From NCBI GenBank assembly GCA_002384855.1, contig DGBP01000048.1:37679-79433 (forward strand): 41,755 nucleotides of DNA, in the 5' to 3' direction. Made by a program: the position numbers and the translations under genes. Below, in pieces: positions 7,584 through 16,364 of this stretch (its first letter is position 1; every line of letters starts with the position of its first letter). Below the pieces are notes generated by a model. That model did not search any database and had not been told where the DNA came from. It worked only from the letters and a program-made list of their open reading frames with translations. Source of the DNA: Nocardioidaceae bacterium UBA4001 (GTDB lineage: Bacteria; Actinomycetota; Actinomycetes; Propionibacteriales; Nocardioidaceae).

Positions 7584-10412
7584 ATGTCTCACCGTCACGG
7601 TGTCTCTCGTCTTCGGTCCGCCGTCGTCCTTCCCGCGCTCGCGCTCGTCGTCACTGGCCTGACGACTGGTGCGACCGGGATGAACGCATCGGCGCCGGCG
7701 ACGAGGGACGAGTCGACAACCAACGCCTCGAGTGCGTCGGACTACTACATCAACTACGTCGCTCCGCAGGCCGAGAAGGCCTTCGGACCCGACCTCAAGG
7801 CGCCGCGCAGCAAGCGTGCCGCCGAGCGGCAGCAGGACGCACTCACCGAGGCGATGAAGTTCGACGCCAAGCACGCCCAGGGCAACCCGGTCGCCGCGCG
7901 CGGTCTGGCGAAGCTCGAGGCGCGGGCGATCAAGACCGGCAAGAGCCCCAAGGAGCTGAAGGGGCAGTACAAGGGCGCCAAGAAGACGCAGGAGGCCAAG
8001 CTCCTGACGATCCTCGTCGAGTTCAACGAGAACGCCAACGACGACTTCTCCGGCGTCATGGTGCCGGAGTTCTTCGGCGCCACCACGTGCAAGCCCGGCG
8101 AGGCCGCCGTGAACGGTCCGCTCCACAACAACATCCCGAACCCCGCCGATGGCGAGCTCGAGGACAACAACTCGATGTGGGTCGAGGACTTCTCCTCCGA
8201 GCACTTCAACAAGATGCTGTTCACCGACGAGGGCATCACCGAGCGGGTCCGCACCGACCTGACCGGTCCCGACGGCGAGCCCGGCTTCGACATCTCCGGC
8301 TACACGATGAAGAAGATGTACGAGGAGATGTCCCGCGGTGCCTACACCGTCACCGGTGCGGCCACCCCGTGGGTGACGGTCGACCACTCCGAGGGCTGGT
8401 ACGGCGCCTCCGTCTGCCACAAGAACGACGAGGGCGTCTACGAGGCCGGTCGCATCCAGGACATGCAGGGCCACCCCGACAACCCGATCGGCCCCGGTCA
8501 GCTCCCCATCGACGCGGTCGAGAAGCTCGCCGCGACGAACCCGGACTTCCCCTGGGAGGACTACGACATCGAGGACCAGGGCGACCTGGACGGTGACGGC
8601 AACTACAACGAGCCCGACGGCATCATCGACCACGTCGTGCTCGTGCACGCCGGCGCCGACAAGTCCGGTGGCGGCGGCGCCGAGGGCACGTACGCGCTCT
8701 GGGCCCACTCCTCGGCCGTCGCGGGCGGCGCGTCGATCCCCGGCACCGACCTGAAGCTGTCGAACTACATCGTCCAGCCCGAGGACTCGGGGGTCGGTGT
8801 GTTCGCGCACGAGTACGGCCACGACCTCGGTCTGCCGGACCTCTACGACACCTCCGGCGCCGGTGACTCCGACGTCGACTTCTGGGACCTGATGGCCTCG
8901 GGCTCCCACTCGGGTCCGATCTTCCAGTCCATGCCGACCCACATGGGTCTGTGGGACAAGTGGGTCATGGGCTGGGCCGACCCGGTCCAGATCAACCCCG
9001 GCGACGACCCGCGCACGGTCAAGGTCGGGCAGAACTCCCGGCCGCTACGCGGCACCGCGGACGGCGTGAAGGTCAACCTGCCGACCAAGGTCGTCACCCT
9101 GGCCGAGCCGCACAGCGGTGAGAACATGTGGTGGAGCAACAACGACCAGGACTGGGCGAAGAACACCCTGAGCCGTGAGGTCGAGGTGCCCGCCGCCGAC
9201 GACGCGAAGTTCTGGATGTGGAACGACTTCGTGATCGAGGAGGACTGGGACTACGGCTTCGTCGAGGTCTCGACCGACGGTGGGTCCACCTGGACCGAGC
9301 AGAAGGTGTTCGACGCCACCGGCGCGGAGGTCACGACGGGTGACGACTACTCCGACCCGAACGGCCGCCTGGCCGACTTCGGTGGCAAGAAGTACGGCCT
9401 CACCGGCGACAGCCACGGGTGGTCGCACCAGTACGTCGACCTGTCGCAGTGGGCCGGTCAGACCATCTCCATCCGCATGCTGCAGGCGACCGACGCCGCC
9501 TTCCTCGAGCGCGGCTGGTTCGCCGACGACTTCTCGGTGACCGGCGGCGGCGAGACCGTGTGGTCCGACGACGTCGAGGGTGGCAACACCGGTTGGACGG
9601 CCGCGACCGGCACGTTCGTCGACGGCTCCCCGACCGGCGCCGGCTGGGTCATCGACACCGGCACCAGCTCGGCGGCGCAGTACTACCTGGTCGAGTGGCG
9701 CAACTTCGACGGCTTCGACGAGGGCCTGCAGCACGCCTACGACACGACCTACATGACCGACGAAGGTCAGTGGAAGGTCGAGAAGTTCAAGTACAACGCG
9801 CCCGGTGCGCTGGTGTGGTACCGCGACATCTCGCTCGGCAACACCAACCACGTGGCCAACAACGCGACGGCTCTCCCGAGCGGTGGCGCGAAGGGCGGCC
9901 TGCTGATCGTGGACAGCCACTTCGACCCGCTGCGTCGCTTCGGCGAGGCGGCAGAGCACGACCCGACGACGCTGAAGAACCTGCCGTCGCGTCCGCAGTC
10001 GGCGAACGCCGCCTTCGGGCTCGAGCCGACCTACGAGCTCAGCGAGTGCGTCACCGACGCGGAGCTGAACGAGTACTGCAACACCCACCCGAGCCAGGAC
10101 GCGGTGAGCACCTTCACCGACGACCAGGGCTGGGTGCCGGGTCTGGAGTTCCGCAACGGTCGCTTCTTCTGGCGCGACATCGACGCGTCGGCGGTCGTCC
10201 CGTCGCGCGACAACACGCCGTACACCACGCGGATCGTGAACCCGGACGGCTCGCCGGCCACCGGTGTCTACGGTCTGGACTTCGGGTTCACCGTGACCGG
10301 CAGCGGCAACCCCGCTGACCAGGGTGTCGGCTACGGCACCGTGATCGAGGTCGCCAAGGCCCTGGACGGCAACCGCGCCGCCCAGATCAAGATCACGCCG
10401 CCCACGCCGTGA
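7584..10412 (+). CDS. Secreted M6 family metalloprotease (immune inhibitor A-like)
   Basis: The 942-residue protein starts with an export signal (RLRSAVVLPALALVVTGLTT). A propeptide region and the M6 catalytic domain follow, then C-terminal beta-rich MAM-like modules. The zinc site is HEYGHDLGLPDLYD, with His409, Glu410 and His413 and the downstream Asp of the metzincin-like HExxHxxGxxD pattern. Later segments such as STDGGSTWTEQ and RGWFADDFSV match the immune inhibitor A C-terminal domain. It should act outside the cell on proteins. ATG 7584 is chosen over an upstream TTG because GAAAGGGGAG precedes it and the signal peptide then sits at the N-terminus. It is followed by a UUCG-loop terminator. 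Confidence 0.93.
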   Translation: MSHRHGVSRLRSAVVLPALALVVTGLTTGATGMNASAPATRDESTTNASSASDYYINYVAPQAEKAFGPDLKAPRSKRAAERQQDALTEAMKFDAKHAQGNPVAARGLAKLEARAIKTGKSPKELKGQYKGAKKTQEAKLLTILVEFNENANDDFSGVMVPEFFGATTCKPGEAAVNGPLHNNIPNPADGELEDNNSMWVEDFSSEHFNKMLFTDEGITERVRTDLTGPDGEPGFDISGYTMKKMYEEMSRGAYTVTGAATPWVTVDHSEGWYGASVCHKNDEGVYEAGRIQDMQGHPDNPIGPGQLPIDAVEKLAATNPDFPWEDYDIEDQGDLDGDGNYNEPDGIIDHVVLVHAGADKSGGGGAEGTYALWAHSSAVAGGASIPGTDLKLSNYIVQPEDSGVGVFAHEYGHDLGLPDLYDTSGAGDSDVDFWDLMASGSHSGPIFQSMPTHMGLWDKWVMGWADPVQINPGDDPRTVKVGQNSRPLRGTADGVKVNLPTKVVTLAEPHSGENMWWSNNDQDWAKNTLSREVEVPAADDAKFWMWNDFVIEEDWDYGFVEVSTDGGSTWTEQKVFDATGAEVTTGDDYSDPNGRLADFGGKKYGLTGDSHGWSHQYVDLSQWAGQTISIRMLQATDAAFLERGWFADDFSVTGGGETVWSDDVEGGNTGWTAATGTFVDGSPTGAGWVIDTGTSSAAQYYLVEWRNFDGFDEGLQHAYDTTYMTDEGQWKVEKFKYNAPGALVWYRDISLGNTNHVANNATALPSGGAKGGLLIVDSHFDPLRRFGEAAEHDPTTLKNLPSRPQSANAAFGLEPTYELSECVTDAELNEYCNTHPSQDAVSTFTDDQGWVPGLEFRNGRFFWRDIDASAVVPSRDNTPYTTRIVNPDGSPATGVYGLDFGFTVTGSGNPADQGVGYGTVIEVAKALDGNRAAQIKITPPTP

Positions 10413-10442
10413 GGCAGGCCGGCTGATCCAGGTCGATCAGCA

Positions 10443-10480
10443 GCGCGAGGCGTCGACCCTTCGGGGTCGGCGCCTCGTGC
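10443..10480 (+). terminator. Hairpin terminator after the M6 protease
   Basis: Arms 10443-10459 and 10464-10480 pair over 17 positions with a few wobbles and close on a TTCG tetraloop. It starts 31 bp after the protease stop. There is no U-tract, as is common in actinobacteria. Confidence 0.75.
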
Positions 10481-10510
10481 GCGTGTGGGGCGACGTCCTA
10501 CCACGAAGAA

Positions 10511-10550
10511 GCGGCACCTACCTCGAGGAATGTCTCGAGGTAGGTGCCGC
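10511..10550. terminator. Perfect 17-bp stem-loop, likely bidirectional terminator
   Basis: The arms 10511-10527 and 10534-10550 are perfectly complementary with a six-base loop. A short T run follows on the plus strand. On the minus strand the hairpin lies 32 bp past the fadB stop, so it probably ends the fadAB transcript. Confidence 0.85.
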
Positions 10551-10581
10551 TTTCCCAGGTGAACGTGGGAAAGCGCGCGCC

Positions 10582-12681
10582 TCAGTGGAAGCGGCGGCCG
10601 TTGACCTTCTCCGAGACGCCGGTCCGGTCGAGCAGCATGGTGAGACCGCCGTTCCAGAACGAGAAGCCGGCACCGGTGATCATCCCGAGGTCGATTTCCT
10701 CGGGCCCTGCGACGACGCCGTCGTCGAGCATGATCCGGGCCTCCTCGGCCAGCGCGGAGAGCACCCGCTCGCGCACCTCGTCCGCGGAGAGCGCGACGTC
10801 GCCGCTCTCGAACATCGCGGCCACCTCGGGGTCGACCGCGCCGTCCGGCCCGTAGAGACCGGGCTTGCCGGCGGCAACGAGCTTCTCGAGGTTCGGCGAG
10901 ACGTAGAAGCGCTCGGGGAACGCCCGCTCGAGCGTCTCGCTGTTGTGCAGCGCGATCGCAGGGCCGACCAGCGACAGGAGCACGAACGGCGGCATCGGGG
11001 CCACCCCGGCGAAGGCGCCGTCGGCCACCTCGATCGGGGTGCCCTCGTCGACGACCCGACTGACTTCGCCCATGAACCGGCCGAGCAGCCGGTTGACGAT
11101 GAACGACGGGCTGTCCTTGACCAGGATCGTGGTCTTCTTCAGTGCCTTGCCGGTGGCGAACGCCGTGGCCAGGGTCGCGTCGTCGGTCTGCTCGCCCTTG
11201 ACGATCTCGAGCAGCGGCATCACCGCGACCGGGTTGAAGAAGTGGAAGCCCACGACCCGTCCGGGGTGCTCGAGGTCGGCGGCCATCTCGGTGATGGACA
11301 GCGAGGAGGTGTTCGTCGCGAGCACGCACTCGGGGGAGACGATCTTCTCGACGTCGGCGAAGACCTTCTTCTTGATCCCCATCTCCTCGAAGACGGCCTC
11401 GATCACGAAGTCGGCGTCGGCGAAGACATCGGCCTTGTCGACCGCGCCGGTGACCAGCGCCTTGAACCGGTTGGCCCTGTCCTGGGTCAGCCGGCCCTTG
11501 AGGAGCAGCTTGTCGAGCTCCTCGTGGACGTAGGCGACACCCTTGTCGACGCGGGTCTGGTCGAGGTCCGTGAGGACGACCGGCACCTGGAGCCGGCGTA
11601 CGAACAGCAGCGCCAGCTGGCTGGCCATCAGGCCGGCGCCGACGATGCCGACCTTGGTCACCGGACAAGCCAGCGACTTGTCGGGTGCACCGGCCGGGCG
11701 CTTGGCCCGCTTCTGCACCAGGTCGAAGGAGTAGAGGCTTGCCGCGAGCTCGGGGGAGAGCATCAGGTCGGCGAGCGCCTCGTCCTCGGCCGCGAAGCCG
11801 GCGTCGCGGTCGGAGTCCTGGGCGGCCGCGATCAGGTCGAGCGCGCGGTACGCCGCGGGGGAGGCGCCACCGGTCTTGGCGTCGGCGATCTTGCGGCCCT
11901 TGGCGACCGCAGCGTCCCAGGCCTCGCCCCGCTCGACCTGGGGGCGCTCGACGGTCACCTCACCGTTGAGCACCTTCGCGGCCCAGAGCAGGGACTGCTC
12001 GAGGAAGTCGGCCCCGCCGAACTCCGCGTCCGCCAGGCCGAGCTCGTAGGCGGCATGGCCGGTCAGGGTCCTGCCCTGGTTCAGCGGGTTCTCGAGGACC
12101 AGCTGCACGGCCTTCTCGGCGCCGACGAGGTTCGGCACCAGGTAGGCGCCGCCCCAGCCGGGGACCAGCCCGAGCATCACCTCGGGCAGCCCGAGGGCCG
12201 GCGCGCTGTCCTGGACGGTGCGGTAGGTGCAGTGCAGGGCCACCTCGAGGCCGCCGCCGAGGGCAAGGCCGTTGACGAAGCCGAAGGAGGGCTTCCCGCC
12301 GTCGACGAGGCGCCGGAACACCGCGTGACCGAGCTGCGCGATGACCAGGGCATCGTCGCGGCCGGACATTCCGGTGAGCCCGGACAGGTCGGCGCCGGCG
12401 GCCAGGATGAACGGCTTGCCGGTGACCCCGATCGAGGTCACGGAGTCGTCGCCGAGCGCCTCGTCGAGGGCAGCGTTCAGGGCGGCGAGCCCCTGGGGCC
12501 CGAAGGTGTTGGGGCGGGTGTGGTCCAGGCCGTTGTCGAGCGTGATCAGCGCCATCGTGCCGGCGCCGTACGGCAGCTCGACCCGACGAAGCTTCGCCTC
12601 GGTGACGACCTCGTCACCGGAGAACGACAGCCCGCGCTCGACCAGCGCCTGGAGGTCGGGGGTGGACGACGATACGGCCAT
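10582..12681 (-). CDS. fadB: Fatty-acid oxidation multifunctional protein (enoyl-CoA hydratase / 3-hydroxyacyl-CoA dehydrogenase)
   Basis: This 699-residue protein is the alpha subunit of the trifunctional beta-oxidation complex. The N-terminal crotonase domain (about 35-235) has the oxyanion-hole segment FILAAGADLSG and acidic residues Glu146 (GGGLEVALH) and Glu167 (LPEVMLG). The NAD-binding Rossmann segment KVGIVGAGLMASQLALL starts near residue 343. The dehydrogenase motif FHFFNPVAVMPLLEIV and the C-terminal 3HCDH domain follow. ATG 12681 overlaps the fadA stop by one base (TGATG), so translation is coupled. A longer frame to 13626 is only read-through into fadA in another frame. Confidence 0.95.
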   Translation of the reverse strand: MAVSSSTPDLQALVERGLSFSGDEVVTEAKLRRVELPYGAGTMALITLDNGLDHTRPNTFGPQGLAALNAALDEALGDDSVTSIGVTGKPFILAAGADLSGLTGMSGRDDALVIAQLGHAVFRRLVDGGKPSFGFVNGLALGGGLEVALHCTYRTVQDSAPALGLPEVMLGLVPGWGGAYLVPNLVGAEKAVQLVLENPLNQGRTLTGHAAYELGLADAEFGGADFLEQSLLWAAKVLNGEVTVERPQVERGEAWDAAVAKGRKIADAKTGGASPAAYRALDLIAAAQDSDRDAGFAAEDEALADLMLSPELAASLYSFDLVQKRAKRPAGAPDKSLACPVTKVGIVGAGLMASQLALLFVRRLQVPVVLTDLDQTRVDKGVAYVHEELDKLLLKGRLTQDRANRFKALVTGAVDKADVFADADFVIEAVFEEMGIKKKVFADVEKIVSPECVLATNTSSLSITEMAADLEHPGRVVGFHFFNPVAVMPLLEIVKGEQTDDATLATAFATGKALKKTTILVKDSPSFIVNRLLGRFMGEVSRVVDEGTPIEVADGAFAGVAPMPPFVLLSLVGPAIALHNSETLERAFPERFYVSPNLEKLVAAGKPGLYGPDGAVDPEVAAMFESGDVALSADEVRERVLSALAEEARIMLDDGVVAGPEEIDLGMITGAGFSFWNGGLTMLLDRTGVSEKVNGRRFH

Positions 12682-13904
12682 CAGGCGACCTCTTCCTTGT
12701 CGTTGCTCGAGCCGGTCGAGACCCAGCTCGGGTTCTCCCAGATCACCGTGCCGCCCATGCCGAGGCCGATGCACAACGTGGTCATGCCGTAGCGCACCTC
12801 GGGCTTCTCGGCGAACGCGGCGGCGAGCTGGTTCATCAGACGCACGCCGGTGGACGCGAGGGGGTGGCCCATCGCGATCGCGCCGCCGTAGGGGTTGACC
12901 CGATCGTCGTCGTCGGCGATCCCGAAGTGCTCGAGGAAGGCGAGCACCTGGACGGCGAACGCCTCGTTGATCTCGAAGGCGTCGATATCGTCGATGGTCA
13001 GACCCGCCTGCCTCAGGGCCTTCTCGGTGGCGGGGATCGGGCCGGCGCCCATGAACTCGGGCTCGACACCGACGAAGGAGTAGGAGACCAGGCGCATCTT
13101 GACCGGCAGGCCCAGCTCGCGGGCGGTGTCCTCGTCGGCGAGGATCGCGGCGGTGGCGCCGTCGTTGAGGCCTGCGGCGTTGCCGGCGGTGACCCGGCCG
13201 TGCGCGCGGAACGGCGTCTTGAGCTTCGCCAGGTCCTCCATGGTCGTGCCCGGACGCGGCGGCTCGTCGACGGTCGCCAGCCCCCAGCCGTCGTCGGCGG
13301 ACCTGGTGGCGATCGGCACGAGGTCGGGCTGGATCTTGTTGTCCGCGTAGGCCTTCGCAGTCTTCTCCTGCGACCGCACGGCGTAGGCGTCCGTGCGCTC
13401 CTTGGTGATCGTGGGATAGCGGTCGTGCAGGTTCTCGGCCGTCTTGCCCATCACCAGCGCGTCGGGGTCGACCAGCTTCTCGGAGAGGATGCGGGGGTTC
13501 GGGTCGACGCCCTCGCCCATCGGGTGGCGCCCCATGTGCTCGACGCCGCCGGCGATGGCGACGTCGACGGACCCGAAGGCGATGCTGCCGGCGATCGTGG
13601 TCACCGCGGTCATCGCGCCGGCGCACATGCGGTCGACGGAGTACCCGGGGGTGCTCTGCGGCAGACCGGACAGCAGGGCGGCGGTGCGCCCGATCGTCAG
13701 GCCCTGGTCACCGATCTGGGTGGTGGCGGCGATCGCGACCTCCTCGACCCGCTCGGGCGGGAGCGAGGGGTTGCGCCGCATGAGCTCGCGGATGGACTTG
13801 ATCACCAGGTCGTCGGCACGCGTCTCGGCGTACTGGCCCTTGGCCTTGCCGAACGGTGTGCGTACACCGTCGACGAAGACGACCTCTCGCAACTGTCGGG
13901 CCAC
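12681..13904 (-). CDS. fadA: Acetyl-CoA acyltransferase (thiolase), beta-oxidation
   Basis: The 407-residue thiolase cleaves 3-ketoacyl-CoA to acetyl-CoA and a shortened acyl-CoA, the last step of each beta-oxidation round. The nucleophilic Cys94 is in DRMCAGAM. The other active-site loops are INEAFA, MGHPLASTG (histidine) and TLCIGLGMGG (second cysteine). It is the first gene of the fadAB operon, as in other actinobacteria (compare Rv0859-Rv0860 of M. tuberculosis). GTG 13904 has AAGGAG six bases upstream. TAGCAT at 13948-13943 is a likely -10, overlapping an imperfect palindrome that may bind a regulator. Confidence 0.95.
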   Translation of the reverse strand: MARQLREVVFVDGVRTPFGKAKGQYAETRADDLVIKSIRELMRRNPSLPPERVEEVAIAATTQIGDQGLTIGRTAALLSGLPQSTPGYSVDRMCAGAMTAVTTIAGSIAFGSVDVAIAGGVEHMGRHPMGEGVDPNPRILSEKLVDPDALVMGKTAENLHDRYPTITKERTDAYAVRSQEKTAKAYADNKIQPDLVPIATRSADDGWGLATVDEPPRPGTTMEDLAKLKTPFRAHGRVTAGNAAGLNDGATAAILADEDTARELGLPVKMRLVSYSFVGVEPEFMGAGPIPATEKALRQAGLTIDDIDAFEINEAFAVQVLAFLEHFGIADDDDRVNPYGGAIAMGHPLASTGVRLMNQLAAAFAEKPEVRYGMTTLCIGLGMGGTVIWENPSWVSTGSSNDKEEVA

Positions 13905-13942
13905 GAAGGCTCCTTCATGCGTCGTAGGGGACTGTCCCGCAG

Positions 13943-13960
13943 ATGCTACCGACTGGTAAC
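13943..13960 (-). promoter_or_regulatory. Candidate fadAB promoter with overlapping dyad
   Basis: On the minus strand TAGCAT fits TAnnnT about 32 bases before the translated region. GTTACC-AGTC-GGTAGC (13960-13945) is a near-perfect dyad (5 of 6 pairs) overlapping the -10. TetR-type regulators of lipid genes often bind such sites, but no partner is identified here. Confidence 0.4.
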
Positions 13961-13994
13961 AAAGCGGCGAAAGGACTCGGGCGTGTGCCGATGG

Positions 13995-14264
13995 TCACCC
14001 GCGCCGCCCGTCAACCGAGGTGCTCGAGCGGTCTGGGCCCGGCTGCCGGGCCGGCGCAGGATCGCGGTACAGACGCACGGCCCTCTGCCAGGAGGCGCGG
14101 TCAGGGGGCGGGTGCTGGTCGAGGACGGCGCGCACCACCTTGCGCAGCACGGGCGCCGGCGCCCCTCGGAAGGGCAGCGCGGACTTCATGTACGCCTGCA
14201 TCCCCGGGGCGCGCCGCGGGTCGCCCGCCTCCGCGATCGCGGTGGGACCGCGCCGACCGACCAT
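13995..14264 (-). pseudogene. AlkD-like DNA alkylation repair protein, N-terminal remnant
   Basis: The frame beginning at ATG 14264 encodes the start of a DNA alkylation repair (AlkD-type, HEAT-repeat) protein. GDPRRAPGMQAYMKSALPFR and VLRKVVRAVLDQ are typical of this family, and WQRAVRLYRD is its next conserved block. Immediately after that block the similarity stops and the frame ends within 16 residues. About 140 residues of a normal protein of roughly 230 are missing. It is almost certainly a relic of a glycosylase that removes alkylated bases. Confidence 0.7.
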
Positions 14265-14389
14265 GCCACCGGGTCGGGCTGCGACAATGTGACGCGGTCG
14301 ACGGCTGGTTGCTCCACGGTGTCGACGCCAGCGGGACGGGGCACGCATAGGCTGGTCCTCCCGAACGACGTCCCCCTGAGAGGTTTGTG

Positions 14390-15334
14390 ATGACCGAGGC
14401 GCACCGCTTCGTGCACATCGTCGACGAGGTGCCCGAGCTCGAGGGGCTGACCGAGGCCCCGGTGCTGGTCCACGCCCTCGAGGGCTTCCTCGACGCCGGC
14501 AACGCGGCGAACCTCGCGATCAAGCACCTGATGACCGACTCCCCGGGGCGGGTCGTCGCCAGCTTCTCGGTCGACGACTTCTACGACTACCGCGCCCGGC
14601 GGCCCCCGATGTCCTTCGTCGAGGACCACTACGAGGCCTACGAGGCACCCCGGCTGGTCGTCCGGCTGATGCACGACCGGCTCGGCAAGCCCTACCTCCT
14701 CATGCACGGCCCCGAGCCGGACGTGCTCTGGGAGGCTTTCGCGCTCGCGGTCCGCACCGTCGTCGAGCACTTCGGGGTGCGGCTGACCGTGGCCCTGGGG
14801 GCGGTGCCGATGGCCGTGCCCCACACGCGACCGGTGATGCTCACCAACCACGCCACCTCGCCCGACCTGCTGGTCATGCGCAACGTGTGGCGCGGCCAGA
14901 TCAGGGTGCCCGCGAGCGCCCAGGCACTGCTGGAGTTCCGGCTGGGGGAGTGGGGCCACCCCGCGATGGGCTTCGTCGCCCACATCCCGCACTACGTCGC
15001 GCAGTTCGACTACCCCTCGGCGTCGGTGAGCCTGCTCGAGCAGGTGGGCGCCCTCGCCGGCCTGGACTGGGACCTCGACGAGCTACGCGCGGCTGCCGAG
15101 GCGCGGATGGCCGAGATCGCCGCGCAGATCGAGGACTCCGCCGAGGTCCGCGACGTCGTCGTCGGGCTCGAGCAGCAGTACGACAGCTTCAGCCGGGCCG
15201 AGGGTGGGGACGAGACGACCCTGCCGCTCGCCGAGGAGAAGGACCTCCCCACGGGTGAGGAGCTCGGCGCCGAGTTCGAACGCTTTCTGGCCGGCCTCGA
15301 CCCGCGAGACCGTCCCGAGAACCCTGACGAGTAG
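14390..15334 (+). CDS. PAC2 family protein
   Basis: This 314-residue protein belongs to the PAC2 (proteasome assembly chaperone 2-like, PF09754) family, common in actinobacteria. The N-terminal VLVHALEGFLDAGNAANLAI and FSVDDFYDYRARRP are diagnostic. LVMRNVWRGQIRVP and GHPAMGFVAHIPHYVAQFDY follow. The C-terminus is acidic and helical, ending NPDE. The family's function in bacteria is unproven. ATG 14390 is preferred to GTG 14387 because GAGAGG is six bases upstream. TAGGCT (14348-14353) is a likely -10. The gene is eight bases ahead of tesB and probably shares its transcript. Confidence 0.9.
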   Translation: MTEAHRFVHIVDEVPELEGLTEAPVLVHALEGFLDAGNAANLAIKHLMTDSPGRVVASFSVDDFYDYRARRPPMSFVEDHYEAYEAPRLVVRLMHDRLGKPYLLMHGPEPDVLWEAFALAVRTVVEHFGVRLTVALGAVPMAVPHTRPVMLTNHATSPDLLVMRNVWRGQIRVPASAQALLEFRLGEWGHPAMGFVAHIPHYVAQFDYPSASVSLLEQVGALAGLDWDLDELRAAAEARMAEIAAQIEDSAEVRDVVVGLEQQYDSFSRAEGGDETTLPLAEEKDLPTGEELGAEFERFLAGLDPRDRPENPDE

Positions 15335-15342
15335 AGGTACCC

Positions 15343-16212
15343 GTGCCCAGTTCCGCCCGTGAGCTCATCGGCCTGCTCGATCTCGAGGAGATCGACGTCA
15401 ACCTGTTCCGCGGCACCCAGCCCGACACCATGCTCCAGCGGGTTTTCGGGGGGCAGGTGGCCGGCCAGGCCCTCGTCGCCGGCGCCCGGACCGTGGACCA
15501 GGAGCGTGTGGTCCACTCCCTGCACAGCTACTTCCTGCGGCCGGGTGACCCGGCGGTGCCGATCGTGTACGACGTGGAGCGGATCCGCGACGGCCGCTCG
15601 TTCTCGACGCGGCGGATCGTCGCACGCCAGCACGGCCGGGCGATCTACTACATGACCGCGAGCTTCCAGGTGCCGGAGGAGGGCCTGGAGCACCAGGACG
15701 TCATGCCCGAGGTGCCCGCGCCCGACGACTCGCCCGACCTGGCCGAGCTGGTGGGTCGCCGCTCGCCTGAGTACGCGGAGGGCTGGAAGCGGGAGTGGGC
15801 GGCCCTCGCGATCCGCTACGTCGGCGACTCCCGGCCCGGTGGCGGCTTGCCTGCGGACGAGCACCCGTCGCAGGCGAGGCTGTGGATCCGAGTCAACGGC
15901 GAGGTCGGCGACGACCCGCTGATGCACCAGGCCGCCTTCACCTATGCCAGCGACCTGACCCTGCTCGGTTCGGCGCTCGTCGCCCACGACCTGCAGGTCG
16001 GCTCGCCCAGCATCCAGGCGGCCTCGCTGGACCACACCATCTGGTTCCACCGGCCCTTCCGCGCGGACGAGTGGCTGCTCTACGACCAGGTGTCGCCCAC
16101 CGCGGTCGGCGCGCGGGGCCTTGCCTTCGGGCGGCTGTTCACCGAGGCAGGCGTGCTCGTCGCCTCGGTGGCGCAGGAGGGCCTGATCCGGCACCGCCCG
16201 GACGTCGGCTAG
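15343..16212 (+). CDS. tesB: Acyl-CoA thioesterase II
   Basis: The 289-residue protein hydrolyses acyl-CoA to free fatty acid and CoA. It has the double hot-dog fold of TesB. The first domain holds RVFGGQVAGQALVAGARTV and LHSYFLRPGDP. The second holds LDHTIWFHRPFRADEWLLY and ASVAQEGLIR, which supply the Asp and Gln of the active-site Asp-Thr-Gln set. GTG 15343 has AGAGG about four bases upstream. It follows PAC2 in an apparent operon. Confidence 0.94.
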   Translation: MPSSARELIGLLDLEEIDVNLFRGTQPDTMLQRVFGGQVAGQALVAGARTVDQERVVHSLHSYFLRPGDPAVPIVYDVERIRDGRSFSTRRIVARQHGRAIYYMTASFQVPEEGLEHQDVMPEVPAPDDSPDLAELVGRRSPEYAEGWKREWAALAIRYVGDSRPGGGLPADEHPSQARLWIRVNGEVGDDPLMHQAAFTYASDLTLLGSALVAHDLQVGSPSIQAASLDHTIWFHRPFRADEWLLYDQVSPTAVGARGLAFGRLFTEAGVLVASVAQEGLIRHRPDVG

Positions 16213-16364
16213 CACAAAGTTGTCCGGAATGTAGGGACAGACACGCCGAGAACGGGTTACGGTTGAGCGCTTCTGTGGCGGCGCCGTACGCGTGAGGTCC
16301 TTGGGACTCGGACTCTCGGACCTGGGTGCGGACCGTCCTCGACGAACGAGAGGACGACCCCGGC

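Noticed and set aside
10477..12792. Plus-strand open frame of 771 codons opposite fadB
   Set aside because: Mirror of fadB codons; no domain and no ribosome site.
16213..16364. Riboswitch (c-di-AMP type) before the M23 peptidase
   Set aside because: Wall hydrolases often have one in actinobacteria, but I could not find its conserved blocks. Only a weak AGGTCC/GGACCT stem (16295-16323) is present.
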